Shown piece after piece: positions 29,949 through 38,749 of a DNA stretch of 64,000 nt. The stretch covers positions 36,023-100,022 of the forward strand of contig CAZAAW010000010.1 of the NCBI GenBank assembly GCA_964483325.1, read 5' to 3'. This DNA comes from CAZAAW01 sp964483325 (GTDB taxonomy: Bacteria > Pseudomonadota > Alphaproteobacteria > Rhizobiales > Kaistiaceae). The first letter of the stretch is position 1. Every line of letters starts with the position of its first letter. The position numbers and the translations under genes were made by a program. The notes under the pieces were generated by a model, which was given only the letters and a program-made list of their open reading frames with translations, did no database searches and had not been told where the DNA came from.

Positions 29949-31370
29949 TCAGGTCGCGGTGCCGCCCACCGTCAGGCCGTCGATGCGCAGCGTTGGCTGA
30001 CCGACGCCGACCGGAATCAGTTGCCCGTATTTGCCGCAATTGCCGATGCCCGGATCGAGGCGCATGTCGTTGCCGATCATCCTGATGCGGGTGAGGGCAT
30101 CCGGCCCGTTGCCGATGAGGACAGCGCCTTTGACCGGCGCGCCGAGGCGGCCGTTCTCGATCCGGTAGGCCTCAGTGCAGGTGAAGACGAACTTGCCCGA
30201 GGTGATGTCGACCTGCCCGCCGCCGAACGACACGGCATAGAGGCCGTTGCGGACGGAGGCGATGATGTCGGATGGGCTCGCCGTGCCGCCCAGCATGAAG
30301 GTGTTGGTCATCCGCGGCATCGGCACATGGGCATAGGACTGCCGGCGGCCATTGCCGGTCGGCTGCATGCCCATCAGGCGGCCGTTCTTGCGATCCTGCA
30401 TGTAGCCGACAAGGATGCCGTCCTCGATGAGGACGGTCCGGTCGCCGGGCGTTCCCTCGTCGTCGACGGTGACCGAGCCGCGCTGCCCGGGGACTGTGCC
30501 GTCGTCGACGACGGTCACGCCGGGCGCGGCGATGCGCTGGCCCATCAGCGTGCCGAATGCCCCGATGCCCTTGCGGTTGATGTCGCCCTCGAGGCCGTGG
30601 CCGACCGCTTCATGCAGGAGGATGCCCGGCCAGCCAGCGCCCAGCACGACGTCCATTTCGCCGGCCGGCGCCGGCCCGGCGTCGAGGGCAACCAGCGCCA
30701 GGCGGACAGCCTCGTCGGCGGCATGCTGCCACGCCGCTTCGTCCACCACGGCATCGAAGCCGTTGCGACCGCCAAAGCCGAACGAGCCCATCTCGCGCCG
30801 CTCGCCCTCTGCCGCCACGACGGCGACATTCATCCGCACCAGCGGCCGCACGTCACGCACCCGGCGCCCATCCGGGCGCAGGATCTCCACCACCTGGTGG
30901 ATGCTGTCGAGCGTGACCGTCACCTCGGCGATCCGGCCGTCCCGGCCGCGGGCATAGGCGTCGACGGCGCCGAGGAGGCCGACCTTGTGCGGAAAGCCGG
31001 CGGCCAGCGGATCGTCCTCTCCATAGGCGCGGCGGTTGGTGCCGGGCGGCGGTTCTTTTGCCTCACCGCCATACCCGCGCCGGGCGGCAGCCGCGGTCTC
31101 GGCGGCCCGGCGGAGGGAGGCCTCTGAGAGATCGCCCGAGCTGGCATAGCCGGTCGATTCGCCATCGACGACGCGGAGGCCGAAGCCGCGATCCTCGACA
31201 TAGGAGCCCGATTTGAGACGCTGCGCCTCGTAGACGAGCGTCTCCGTCCGGCGGGCTTCGACGAACAGTTCGCCGTCCTCGGCACCCTGCGTCGCGTCGG
31301 CCAGGGTGGCGCGGACCCTTTCCGGAGGCGCGTCGAAAGCGTCGAGCAGAGAATCGGTTACCGGGTCCAT
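29949..31370 (-). CDS. tldD: TldD family metalloprotease
   Basis: 473 residues from the chosen ATG. The HExxxH-type zinc motif is LHEAVGHGLEGD; GWPGILLHEA before it and the C-terminal GGQVDITSGKFVF, GAVLIGNGPDAL and GNCGKYGQ are family hallmarks. TldD with TldE degrades unfolded peptides, for example microcin precursors. TldD has been implicated in PQQ production in Gluconobacter, presumably by cutting PqqA. Lying 71 bases after the aminopeptidase in the pqq run, with no pqqF/pqqG in view, it is the best candidate for PqqA processing. No tldE neighbour. Start could be 39 bases upstream. Confidence 0.9.
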   Translation of the reverse strand: MDPVTDSLLDAFDAPPERVRATLADATQGAEDGELFVEARRTETLVYEAQRLKSGSYVEDRGFGLRVVDGESTGYASSGDLSEASLRRAAETAAAARRGYGGEAKEPPPGTNRRAYGEDDPLAAGFPHKVGLLGAVDAYARGRDGRIAEVTVTLDSIHQVVEILRPDGRRVRDVRPLVRMNVAVVAAEGERREMGSFGFGGRNGFDAVVDEAAWQHAADEAVRLALVALDAGPAPAGEMDVVLGAGWPGILLHEAVGHGLEGDINRKGIGAFGTLMGQRIAAPGVTVVDDGTVPGQRGSVTVDDEGTPGDRTVLIEDGILVGYMQDRKNGRLMGMQPTGNGRRQSYAHVPMPRMTNTFMLGGTASPSDIIASVRNGLYAVSFGGGQVDITSGKFVFTCTEAYRIENGRLGAPVKGAVLIGNGPDALTRIRMIGNDMRLDPGIGNCGKYGQLIPVGVGQPTLRIDGLTVGGTAT

Positions 31371-31441
31371 CCTCACATTCCGATTCAACGCGGCCGGCTC
31401 CGGCTTCATGTTCTGCTTAAAGATCGCCGTCGCCCTTTGCG

Positions 31442-32425
31442 TCAAGCGCGCGCTGCGACCTCGGCCAGCCCCGCGATAAGCGCCGGCGTCACGCCGGGCT
31501 CGCTCATGGCGTGGCCGGCGCCTTCGACATAATGCACGCGGCTGCCCGGCCATCGCGCCGCGAGCGCTTCGGCCGCCGCCGGCGGACAGAGGAGATCGTA
31601 GCGCCCCTGGACGATGACGCCTGGAATGCCCGCCAGCTGTGCGGCGCCGCGCGGCAGCGCGTCCGGCTCGAGGAAGCAGTCGTTGCGGAAGTAATGGGCT
31701 TCGACGAAGGGCGTCGCCGGCATGGGTGCGGCCGGATCGTCGATCGCTGCCCTGTCGAGGCGCGGCGACGGCGGCGCCACCTGCGACAGGATCCGCTCGG
31801 TATCGTGCCAGGCGCGCGCCGGACGGCGATGGATGGCCGGGTCGGCGTCGAGGATGCGGCGCCAGTAGGCCGGCAGCGGGTCGTCCCGTTCGGCCGCCGG
31901 AAGGATGCTCAGGAAGTCGGCAGCAAGATCCGGCCGCAGGCGGCGCGGCCCCTCGACGAAGGCCCAGTCCAGCTCGGCGCGGCTACCGAGGAAGGTGGCG
32001 CGCAGGACGAGTCCGATGACGTGCTGCGGATGGGCCTCGGCATAGGCAAGGGCGAGCGTCGCGCCCCACGAGCCGCCAACGACGATCCAGCGGTCGATGC
32101 CGAGGGCGGCGCGGATGCGCTGGATATCGGCGACGAGATGCCAGGTGGTGTTCGCCACGAGACTGCCGCGCGGCCGGCTGCGGCCGGCGCCGCGCTGGTC
32201 GAACAGGACGGTGCGGTAGACCTGCGGATCGAAGAGCGTGCGATGGCTCGGCTGGCAGCCGCTGCCCGGCCCGCCATGCAGGAAGACGACCGGAATGCCG
32301 TCCGGGCGGCCGACTTCCTCGACATGGAGTTCATGGCCGTCGCCGACCGGCAGCATCCGCTGCGACAGCAGGGCGCCGGAAGCAGCCGCGCTGCCCGGCG
32401 CCGGCTGGGTGACGAACACCGTCAC
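31442..32425 (-). CDS. pip: Prolyl iminopeptidase (alpha/beta hydrolase), coupled to pqqE
   Basis: 327 residues. Removes N-terminal Pro from peptides. Motifs: PVVFLHGGPGSGCQPSHRTL (oxyanion region HGGPG), FDQRGAGRSRPRG, nucleophile Ser in VVGGSWGATLALAY, Asp in GRYDLLCPP and His in EGAGHAMSEPG. The start is GTG 32423-32425, whose last bases overlap the pqqE stop (GTGA), so it is translated with the pqq operon. A peptidase here may trim the PqqA-derived peptide or recycle leader fragments. The functional link is inference from coupling. Confidence 0.87.
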   Translation of the reverse strand: MTVFVTQPAPGSAAASGALLSQRMLPVGDGHELHVEEVGRPDGIPVVFLHGGPGSGCQPSHRTLFDPQVYRTVLFDQRGAGRSRPRGSLVANTTWHLVADIQRIRAALGIDRWIVVGGSWGATLALAYAEAHPQHVIGLVLRATFLGSRAELDWAFVEGPRRLRPDLAADFLSILPAAERDDPLPAYWRRILDADPAIHRRPARAWHDTERILSQVAPPSPRLDRAAIDDPAAPMPATPFVEAHYFRNDCFLEPDALPRGAAQLAGIPGVIVQGRYDLLCPPAAAEALAARWPGSRVHYVEGAGHAMSEPGVTPALIAGLAEVAARA

Positions 32426-33621
32426 CCGCCGTATTCGCCGCCGACCTCCGGCGTCCCGCCGGCGAAGTTGCGGTAGATGAAGCGGCGGGCGTCGGCGGCC
32501 GATTCCTTCTCCGCCAGGTCGAAGATGCGCTTGTGCAGCGGCGACAGCGAGCAGGCCGGGTCGGTATTGCCGGCGCTGCCGGTCAGCGCCGCCGCCTGGC
32601 AGCGGCAGCCGCCCCAGTCGACCTCGCGGAATTCGCAGCTCTTGCACGGCTCGGGCATCCAGCCGGTGCCGCGATATTTGTTGAAGGCGTCGGAGTTCTG
32701 CCAGATCCACTCGATCGAGTGATTGCCGCGCACCGACTCGAAATTGAGGTCGGTGATGCTTTCGGCGGCGTGGCAGGGCAGGACCTTGCCGGAAGGCGAG
32801 ATATTAAAGAACTGCCGGCCCCAGCCGCCCATGCACTTCTTCGGCCGCTCGGCATAGTAGTCCGGAATGACGTAGTCGATGACCAGCGTGCCATGCAGGC
32901 GGTCGCGCGCCTCCTCGACGATGCGCGTCGTCTCGTCGAGCTGCTCGACGGTCGGCATCAGGGCGGCGCGGTTCTTCAGCGCCCAGCCGTAATACTGGAC
33001 ATTGGCAACCTCCAGGCGGCTGGCGCCGATCTCGACCGACATGTCGATGATGTCGCGCAGCATGTGCAGGTTCTGGCGATGCATGACGGCATTGACCGTC
33101 AGCGGCAGGCCGATCTCCCGCACCCACTTGGCCGCTTCGAGCTTCTTGGCATGGGCGTTCTTGAAGCCGGCGACGCGGTTGGCGACGACCGGGTCGGTAC
33201 CCTGGAAGCTGATCTGCACATGGCAGAGGCCGGCATCGGCGAGCTGCTGGACCTTGTCGCGGGTCAGCAGGACGGCGGAGGTGATGAGGTTGGTGTAGAG
33301 GCCGACATCGGTGGCGTGCTGCACCAGCTCGACGAGATCCTTGCGCACCGTCGGCTCGCCGCCGGAAAGATGGAACTGCAGGACGCCGAGCTCGGCGAGC
33401 TCGGTCATGACCTTCTTCCATTCCTCGGTCGACAGCTCGGCGTTGGAGCGCTCCAGCTCGATCGGATTGGAGCAGTAGGGGCACTGCAGCGGGCAGCGAT
33501 GCGTCATCTCCGCCAGCACGGCGAGCGGGATGCCGAACTTCTCCGCCTTGGACAGGACTTCCGGACCTTCGAGAATGGCAAGGCTGTCATTCGGGTCGCT
33601 GCGAACAAGATCGTCCATCAC
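32422..33621 (-). CDS. pqqE: PqqA peptide cyclase PqqE (radical SAM)
   Basis: 399 residues. PqqE joins Glu and Tyr side chains of PqqA with SAM chemistry. The radical-SAM cluster CxxxCxxC is in MTHRCPLQCPYCSNP; LQFHLSGGEPTVRKDL is the SAM-binding GGEP motif. The SPASM domain follows with CMGGWGRQFFNISPSGKVLPC, EPCKSCEFREVDWGGCRCQA and DPACSLS for auxiliary clusters. Overlaps pqqD by four bases. Confidence 0.96.
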   Translation of the reverse strand: MMDDLVRSDPNDSLAILEGPEVLSKAEKFGIPLAVLAEMTHRCPLQCPYCSNPIELERSNAELSTEEWKKVMTELAELGVLQFHLSGGEPTVRKDLVELVQHATDVGLYTNLITSAVLLTRDKVQQLADAGLCHVQISFQGTDPVVANRVAGFKNAHAKKLEAAKWVREIGLPLTVNAVMHRQNLHMLRDIIDMSVEIGASRLEVANVQYYGWALKNRAALMPTVEQLDETTRIVEEARDRLHGTLVIDYVIPDYYAERPKKCMGGWGRQFFNISPSGKVLPCHAAESITDLNFESVRGNHSIEWIWQNSDAFNKYRGTGWMPEPCKSCEFREVDWGGCRCQAAALTGSAGNTDPACSLSPLHKRIFDLAEKESAADARRFIYRNFAGGTPEVGGEYGG

Positions 33622-33932
33622 GTTCCCTCTTTTATCTCTGCCAGGAAGTCCTTGTCGGCCAGGTCTTGCAGCATGGCGACGACGTCCTGGCTGATGACCG
33701 ATCGCTCGGCCACGTATTTTTCCGCCAATACGTCGACGACTTCGCCGACGGTTCGCGTCCCGTCACACAGCTGGATCACCTCGACGGCGGTTTCGTCGGG
33801 GACCAGGACGCGCTCCGGAACCAGGATGACCCAGCGCTTGCGGGTCTCGTCGTAGCGGAGCTTCACATGCCGGGGCAGGGCGATGCGGCATTCTTCGGTT
33901 ATCGTCAGGCGACGCCCGGCCGGAACATTCAT
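33618..33932 (-). CDS. pqqD: PQQ biosynthesis peptide chaperone PqqD
   Basis: 104 residues. RiPP recognition element that presents PqqA to PqqE. The winged-helix pattern is RIALPRHVKLRYDETRKRWV, LVPERVLVPDETAVEVIQLC and GEVVDVLAEKY. The start at 33930-33932 overlaps the pqqC stop (ATGA); the longer upstream frame is antisense-like and rejected. Confidence 0.94.
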   Translation of the reverse strand: MNVPAGRRLTITEECRIALPRHVKLRYDETRKRWVILVPERVLVPDETAVEVIQLCDGTRTVGEVVDVLAEKYVAERSVISQDVVAMLQDLADKDFLAEIKEGT

Positions 33933-34696
33933 TGCATGTCGTTCGGAACGAACGCCCCTGGCGGAATGTTGCCCTCGACATAGGCGTGGTAGAGGGCGTC
34001 GAGCTGGACCCACAGGACATTCGTCTTGAAGATCAATGCGTTGACGACCGCCTCGCGCTGCTCGGGCGTGTGCGCATGCGCCTTGGAATATTCCAGCGCA
34101 AAGTTGGCGTCGCGCGGCGCCTGCACCAGGCGCTTGCGGAAATAGGCCATCACATCGTCGGTGATGAAGTCGTAGTGCTCCAGCATGCCGGAGATGCGCT
34201 CCTCGTGGATGCCGGACGCGAACAGTTCGGTCAGCGACGACGCGATGGCTTCCAGAGGCGTGCGGTCGCGCACGAAATTGACATAGGCGTCGACCGCGAA
34301 ACGGGTCGCCGGCAGGATGCCCTCGGTCGACTCGACATAGGCACGGTCGAGGCCGAGGCCGTCGGTCAGCTTAAGCCAGCGGTCGATGCCGCCTTCGCCG
34401 CCGATCTCGCCGTCATGATCCTCGATGCGGTGGCGCCATTCGAGGCGCGTGGCGCGGTCGCGGAAGCGCGACAGGACGACGGCGTCCTTGATCGGAATGG
34501 AGCTCTGATAATAGAAGCGGTTGAGCGCCCAGGCCTGAACCTGCCCCTTGTTCAGCTTGCCGCCATGCAGCAGCTTATGGAACGGATGGAGATTGTGGTA
34601 GCGCGTGGCGCCGATATAGCGCAGCCGCGCCTCCAGCTCCTCCGGCGTGTTGAGAATAATGGGCGCATCGCCCTTGATGGGCGCATTCACGGTCAT
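33929..34696 (-). CDS. pqqC: Pyrroloquinoline-quinone synthase PqqC
   Basis: 255 residues, all-helical oxidase that performs the last ring closure and eight-electron oxidation to PQQ. Recognised by RYHNLHPFHKLLHGGKLNKG, ALNRFYYQSSIPIKDAVVLS, HRIEDHDGEIGGEGGIDRWL and HYDFITDDVMAYFRKRL. The start at 34694-34696 overlaps the pqqB stop by four bases. Confidence 0.96.
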   Translation of the reverse strand: MTVNAPIKGDAPIILNTPEELEARLRYIGATRYHNLHPFHKLLHGGKLNKGQVQAWALNRFYYQSSIPIKDAVVLSRFRDRATRLEWRHRIEDHDGEIGGEGGIDRWLKLTDGLGLDRAYVESTEGILPATRFAVDAYVNFVRDRTPLEAIASSLTELFASGIHEERISGMLEHYDFITDDVMAYFRKRLVQAPRDANFALEYSKAHAHTPEQREAVVNALIFKTNVLWVQLDALYHAYVEGNIPPGAFVPNDMQ

Positions 34697-35628
34697 AGGA
34701 CGATCTCCAACCCGTCTGCCGGGATCTGCCATCCCGCACGCTCCAACGCCGCGCGCTCCGCCGAATGAGGCATCAGGGCAGGGTTGGAATTGTTGATGTG
34801 CATGAACATTTTGCGGCCGATGCCGAGCTTCTCGAGAGCGGCGATCGAGCCTTCCTCGCCGGACATGCTCATGTGGCCCATCCGCTGGCCGGTCTTGCGG
34901 CCGAGGCCGCTGCGGATCATCTCGTCGTCGCGCCACAGCGTCCCGTCGAAGAAGACGAGCGGGGCGCCCTCGATGCGGGCCGCCAGCTCCGGCGTCATGC
35001 GCGCGCAGGCGGCGAGATAGAAGAAATGGGCGCCGTTGCGGCGGTTGCGGATATGGAGGCCCAGCGTATCCCCGGCCTCGGTGCCGAAGCCGTCGTCGGA
35101 AGCCTTGGCGGCATCTTCCAGATACCAGGCGACCTTGCCCGGCACCGGAAAGGCGACGATCTCGATGCCGGACGACGTGCCGTCGGGCAGGGCGAGCTCG
35201 AACGGTGTTTCCAGCTCGACCGCCTGGCGCTTCACGACTGCCGGATCGAGGACGTTGAAGATGCTGTTGTCGCGCAGCACCGCCAGGATACGGTCATGAC
35301 CGTAGACGGTGAACGGCGAGCCTTCGCGAAGATTGAGAAGACCGGCGACCGCGTCGACGTCGCCATTGGTCAGCACCACGCCGGCGATCGGGCTGTGCCG
35401 AAGGCCGTTCTTCGGATGCAGCTGCGAATTGCCGATGATCTGCTGGCGCAGGTCGGGCGAGGCGTTGATGAGGAACCAGTTGTCGCCGTCGGCGCTGATG
35501 GCGGCCGAAGCCTGCGTCGATCTCAGGGCCGGGTGTTCAGCCCGCGCCGCCCGGCAATTATCGCAATTGCAGTTCCATTGAGGTAGGCCGCCACCCGCTG
35601 CAGCTCCCAAGACAAGCACATGGAGCAT
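34693..35628 (-). CDS. pqqB: PQQ biosynthesis protein PqqB
   Basis: 311 residues, metallo-beta-lactamase fold; PqqB acts as an iron hydroxylase on the Glu-Tyr intermediate. The N terminus MLHVLVLGAAAGGGLPQWNC and the Cys pair in WNCNCDNCRAA are diagnostic. GVVLTNGDVDAVAGLLNLRE and MGHMSMSGEEGSIAALEKLG are further family segments. Follows pqqA by 45 bases. Confidence 0.96.
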   Translation of the reverse strand: MLHVLVLGAAAGGGLPQWNCNCDNCRAARAEHPALRSTQASAAISADGDNWFLINASPDLRQQIIGNSQLHPKNGLRHSPIAGVVLTNGDVDAVAGLLNLREGSPFTVYGHDRILAVLRDNSIFNVLDPAVVKRQAVELETPFELALPDGTSSGIEIVAFPVPGKVAWYLEDAAKASDDGFGTEAGDTLGLHIRNRRNGAHFFYLAACARMTPELAARIEGAPLVFFDGTLWRDDEMIRSGLGRKTGQRMGHMSMSGEEGSIAALEKLGIGRKMFMHINNSNPALMPHSAERAALERAGWQIPADGLEIVL

Positions 35629-35657
35629 TTGCCTCTATCCGGGAACGTGCAGCGGGA

Positions 35658-35676
35658 TAAGCCAAAAAGCGGCTTA
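35658..35676 (-). promoter_or_regulatory. Small hairpin over the pqqA stop, possible attenuator
   Basis: Minus strand TAAGCC, loop GCTTTTT, GGCTTA. It includes the pqqA stop codon and lies before pqqB. Such a structure could let pqqA be made in excess over pqqB-E, but the stem is only 6 bp. Confidence 0.4.
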
Positions 35677-35754
35677 CTTGCGCTCAGCGCAAGCGTACAT
35701 GTTGATTTCCATGCCGACGGACACTTCGGCAACCTTCGGGGTCTTCCAGGACAT
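35674..35754 (-). CDS. pqqA: PQQ precursor peptide PqqA
   Basis: 26 residues, found by reading the strand. The sequence opens MSWKTPKVAEVSVGME and carries the conserved EINMY with Glu16 and Tyr20, the two residues that become PQQ, followed by ACAERK. GTGGAGGATCAC before the ATG is a strong ribosome site. It heads the pqqABCDE run. Confidence 0.97.
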   Translation of the reverse strand: MSWKTPKVAEVSVGMEINMYACAERK

Positions 35755-36130
35755 GTGATCCTCCACTTTTGAGGTCGCGGCGTGATTGCCGGGACAGGTC
35801 TGAAATATAGGCCGGGCCTCAAAGGTGAGTATCTATCCATGGTATCGGAAACGCCTATGGCGGGCCGTATGCTTATGCCGGCGATCGGCTTTTCTTATGC
35901 CATAGACTTTTCTCTATGCACGGCATCGGCGCTCCCTATGACCCGTCGGATTTTCATTGGACTTTTTCCGATGCAGGCGGCGCGGACGCCTGTGCAGCGG
36001 TGCAGGCTACGCAGGAGCCCGCCTTCCAATCCCTGTCATAGGAAGCGCTTATAAGTCGGCGCGCCGGCTCGTTCGGCAGATTGCGGCCGGCCCCGCCGCT
36101 CCGGGCAGATGAAATGAGGAGAAAGGCGCC
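35755..36130. other. Intergenic region upstream of pqqA, no gene seen
   Basis: About 375 bases between pqqA and the LysR gene end, both leftward. It should hold the pqqA promoter; TATATT on the minus strand near 35812 is a possible -10 without a clear -35. A 90-codon plus-strand frame here has no recognisable features and is not called. Confidence 0.5.
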
Positions 36131-37234
36131 TCAGACGCCGCCGTTATTGGCGTCGTCCGATTCGATCGAGGCGCGGTGCAGGAAGGGCGGTGTCTCGTGC
36201 ACCGTCGGCATCTGCATCCGGGCTCCGACATCCTGCAGCGTCTGGACGAAGCTGCGATAAGGCTCGACCCGCTGATATTGCGACGGCATCAGGGCGACGA
36301 GGCGGCGCGTGCCCTCGGTGGTCTGGTAGAGCGTGACACCCTCCAGCTGCGCGTTGCCGGTGAAGGCGGTGAGCGCCGGCACCAGGCAGACGCCGAGGCG
36401 GGCCTGCACCATGCCGAGGGCAACCTCGAAGCTGCGGCACTGGGCGATCAGGCGATGGCGCGGCAGGACTTGGCTGTACCACTGCGCCACGCGGCGCGTG
36501 TGCTGCGTGCCGAAGGTGAACTGGATGCAGCTGTTGATGATCTTCTGGTCCGCCGGCGACAGATCGCCGTCCGGGTCGGTGACGCTGCTGAGGTCGATCC
36601 CTTCCGGCACGGCGAAGACATAGGGGTCTTCGGCGAAGGAGACCTGGTGGAAGCCGATGCTGGCGCGGGCGAGCGAGGCGGAGGCTACCAGGGCGATGTT
36701 GACCCGGCGGCCGTAGAGAAGCTCCAGCGCGTCGGCTGGCGCCGTCTCGTGGACGTCGAGCTCAATGTCGGGAAAGGTCTGCGTCAGCTGCTTGACGGCG
36801 GGCGGCAGGACGACACGCAGCACCGAGCTGATGCCGGCGACGCGGATATTGGCGCGCACGCCTTCGGTGAAGCCGCGCAGGCCTTCTTCCGCCTCGTCGA
36901 TATTGGAGAGGATGAACTCTGCCTTGCGCAGCAGGAAGCGGCCGGCGTCGGTCAGCGCCATCTGGTTGGGCGTACGGTCGAACAGCCGCGCCCCGACGGT
37001 CGTCTCCAGCTTCGACAGCTGCTGCGACAGCGACGGCTGCGTCAGGCCGAGCTGCTTGCTCGCCTTGGTGAGCGTCTCGGCATGCGCCACCGCCCAGAAG
37101 ATGCGCAGCTGATGCAGCGTCATCTCGCCCCGGCCCTTGACCGGCGGCGGCGGACGGCTGCGCAGGATGCCGACGGCTTCGTCGTAGCCGAAATCGTCCG
37201 CCGGCCCGAGCCGCCCCTTTTCGACGTTGGCCAT
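36131..37234 (-). CDS. LysR-type transcriptional regulator downstream of cbbX
   Basis: 367 residues, longer than usual because of a 37-residue N-terminal extension (ATG 37234 behind GGGGGAGAGGGCGG); the LysR helix-turn-helix starts at MTLHQLRIFWAVAHAETLTK, with KASKQLGLTQPSLSQQLSKL. The effector domain is CbbR-like (GISSVLRVVLPPAVKQL, VNIALVASASL). It lies 90 bases after cbbX on the same strand, where S. meliloti has cbbE. It may respond to Calvin-cycle metabolites as a second regulator or act on the pqq run that follows; neither is shown by sequence. Confidence 0.85.
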   Translation of the reverse strand: MANVEKGRLGPADDFGYDEAVGILRSRPPPPVKGRGEMTLHQLRIFWAVAHAETLTKASKQLGLTQPSLSQQLSKLETTVGARLFDRTPNQMALTDAGRFLLRKAEFILSNIDEAEEGLRGFTEGVRANIRVAGISSVLRVVLPPAVKQLTQTFPDIELDVHETAPADALELLYGRRVNIALVASASLARASIGFHQVSFAEDPYVFAVPEGIDLSSVTDPDGDLSPADQKIINSCIQFTFGTQHTRRVAQWYSQVLPRHRLIAQCRSFEVALGMVQARLGVCLVPALTAFTGNAQLEGVTLYQTTEGTRRLVALMPSQYQRVEPYRSFVQTLQDVGARMQMPTVHETPPFLHRASIESDDANNGGV

Positions 37235-37252
37235 TGATCGTCCGCCCTCTCC

Positions 37253-37270
37253 CCCGGCCCTCGGGCCGGG
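37253..37270. terminator. GC-rich hairpin between cbbX and the LysR gene
   Basis: CCCGGC (37253-37258), CCTCGG loop, GCCGGG (37265-37270). No T-run; may reduce read-through from the cbb operon. Confidence 0.4.
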
Positions 37271-37324
37271 CTTATCACGGAAAGGCGGCGTTACAAAAGC
37301 CGCCGGTCTGGCCGGGCGGAAGCG

Positions 37325-38251
37325 TCAGCTGCGCGGCGTCAGCTCGCCGCCCTGGGTGAAGACGCGGCTCTGCAGAATGTCCTCCGCCTCGAGCGTCGAC
37401 AGCTCGTCCTGACGGACCGGCTTGCCGCTCTCGAACAGCCTGTTGGCCTGGCGAAGGCGCGCCCGGTCCAGCGCATTGCGGATGGAGCGGGCATTGGCGA
37501 AATGCGGCTGCAGGCGGCGCAGCGAGATGTAGTCGTGCAGGGCGGCGCGCGCCTCGTCCGACAGCCGGTAGTTCTGATGCTCCAGCATCTTCTCGGCGAT
37601 CTGTAGCAGCTCGTCGTCGGTGTAGTCGGGGAAGTCGATGTGGTGGGCGATGCGCGAGCGGAAGCCGGGATTGCTGGTGAAGAACTTCTCCATGCGGTCG
37701 CCATAGCCGGCGACGATGACGACGAGGTCGTCGCGCTGGTTCTCCATCACCTGCAGCAGGATCTCGATCGACTCCTGGCCGTAGTCGCGCTCGTTCTCGG
37801 GACGGAAGAGGTAATAGGCTTCGTCGATGAAGAGGACGCCGCCCATCGCCTTCTTCAGGATCTCCTTGGTCTTGGGCGCGGTGTGGCCGATATACTGGCC
37901 GACGAGATCGTCGCGCGTCACCGTCACCAGATGCCCCTTGCGGATATAGCCGAGGCGGTGGAGGAGGTCGGCCATGCGCAGCGCAACGGTCGTCTTGCCG
38001 GTGCCGGGATTGCCGGTGAAGCTCATGTGCAGCGTCGGCGTCTCCTGCATCAGCCCCAGCTCGCGGCGCGCCTTGTCGACCAGCAGCAGGGCCGCGGTCT
38101 CGCGGATGCGCTTCTTGACAGGGGCGAGGCCGATCAGGTCGCGATCAAGCTCGCGCAGGACGTCGGCGGTACCGGACTGCTCGAATTCGCGCGCCAGGTC
38201 GATCGGCTGGTTGGCGACGTCCGGCGCGATGGGGGTTTCGGTCAGCGACAC
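37325..38251 (-). CDS. cbbX: Red-type RuBisCO activase CbbX
   Basis: 308-residue AAA+ protein that removes inhibitory sugar phosphates from red-type RuBisCO by pulling the CbbL C terminus. Walker A is GNPGTGKTTVALRMADLL, the Walker B region GGVLFIDEAYYLFRP, followed by YGQESIEILLQVMENQRDDL and the arginine-finger region NPGFRSRIAHHIDFPDY. Presence confirms that the RuBisCO is of the red (form IC/ID) lineage. Confidence 0.96.
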   Translation of the reverse strand: MSLTETPIAPDVANQPIDLAREFEQSGTADVLRELDRDLIGLAPVKKRIRETAALLLVDKARRELGLMQETPTLHMSFTGNPGTGKTTVALRMADLLHRLGYIRKGHLVTVTRDDLVGQYIGHTAPKTKEILKKAMGGVLFIDEAYYLFRPENERDYGQESIEILLQVMENQRDDLVVIVAGYGDRMEKFFTSNPGFRSRIAHHIDFPDYTDDELLQIAEKMLEHQNYRLSDEARAALHDYISLRRLQPHFANARSIRNALDRARLRQANRLFESGKPVRQDELSTLEAEDILQSRVFTQGGELTPRS

Positions 38252-38279
38252 GGGAGTAGGTCCTTCCAGGAATGAAAGA

Positions 38280-38304
38280 GGCGGCGTGCCGGATGCACGC
38301 CGCC
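38280..38304 (-). promoter_or_regulatory. Intercistronic hairpin between cbbS and cbbX
   Basis: GGCGGCGTGC (38280-38289), 5-base loop, GCACGCCGCC (38295-38304): a perfect 10-bp stem with no strong T-run. It could stabilise the cbbLS mRNA 3' end or cut read-through into cbbX. Confidence 0.55.
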
Positions 38305-38317
38305 CTGATCAGTGAGG

Positions 38318-38737
38318 TCAGGCGTAGCGCTGACCGGCAGGCTTGTCGCTGGAATAGGGATGGAGCGCGTAGCGCTGCACGCGGCCAGGTCCCTCCGTGC
38401 GGTCGAGACGGAAGCCGGGCTCCTCCGCCGGGCGGTTGACGATGAAGGAGATGCGGATCGTCTCCCAGCTGTGCCGCGAGTCGAAGCCGGAGATGCGGAT
38501 ATAGAGGTTGCCGTAAGCCTTACGGCAGGCCTCCAGCTCCAGCATGATGGCGCCGGCATCCTGGACGTCGAACATCGGCAGGCCCCACATCTCCCAGTAG
38601 GTATTGCGGGGATGCGGGTTGTCGGTGAACTCGATGTTCACGGCCCAGCCATTGTCGATGCAGTACTGCACCTGCTGCCGGATCTGGTCGTCGGTGAGGT
38701 CCGGCAGGAACGAGAATGTACCCTGAGTAATGCGCAT
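38318..38737 (-). CDS. cbbS: RuBisCO small subunit, red type
   Basis: 139 residues: MRITQGTFSFLPDLTDDQIR, WAVNIEFTDNPHPRNTYWEM and FVNRPAEEPGF-like C-terminal extension that forms the central beta barrel of red-type hexadecamers. Length agrees with form IC small subunits rather than the shorter green type. Follows cbbL by 12 bases. Confidence 0.96.
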   Translation of the reverse strand: MRITQGTFSFLPDLTDDQIRQQVQYCIDNGWAVNIEFTDNPHPRNTYWEMWGLPMFDVQDAGAIMLELEACRKAYGNLYIRISGFDSRHSWETIRISFIVNRPAEEPGFRLDRTEGPGRVQRYALHPYSSDKPAGQRYA

Positions 38738-38749
38738 GTTTTCTGTTCC

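Noticed and set aside
35782..36054. 90-codon plus-strand frame upstream of pqqA
   Set aside because: Opposed to the pqq promoter region, with no domain or export signal.
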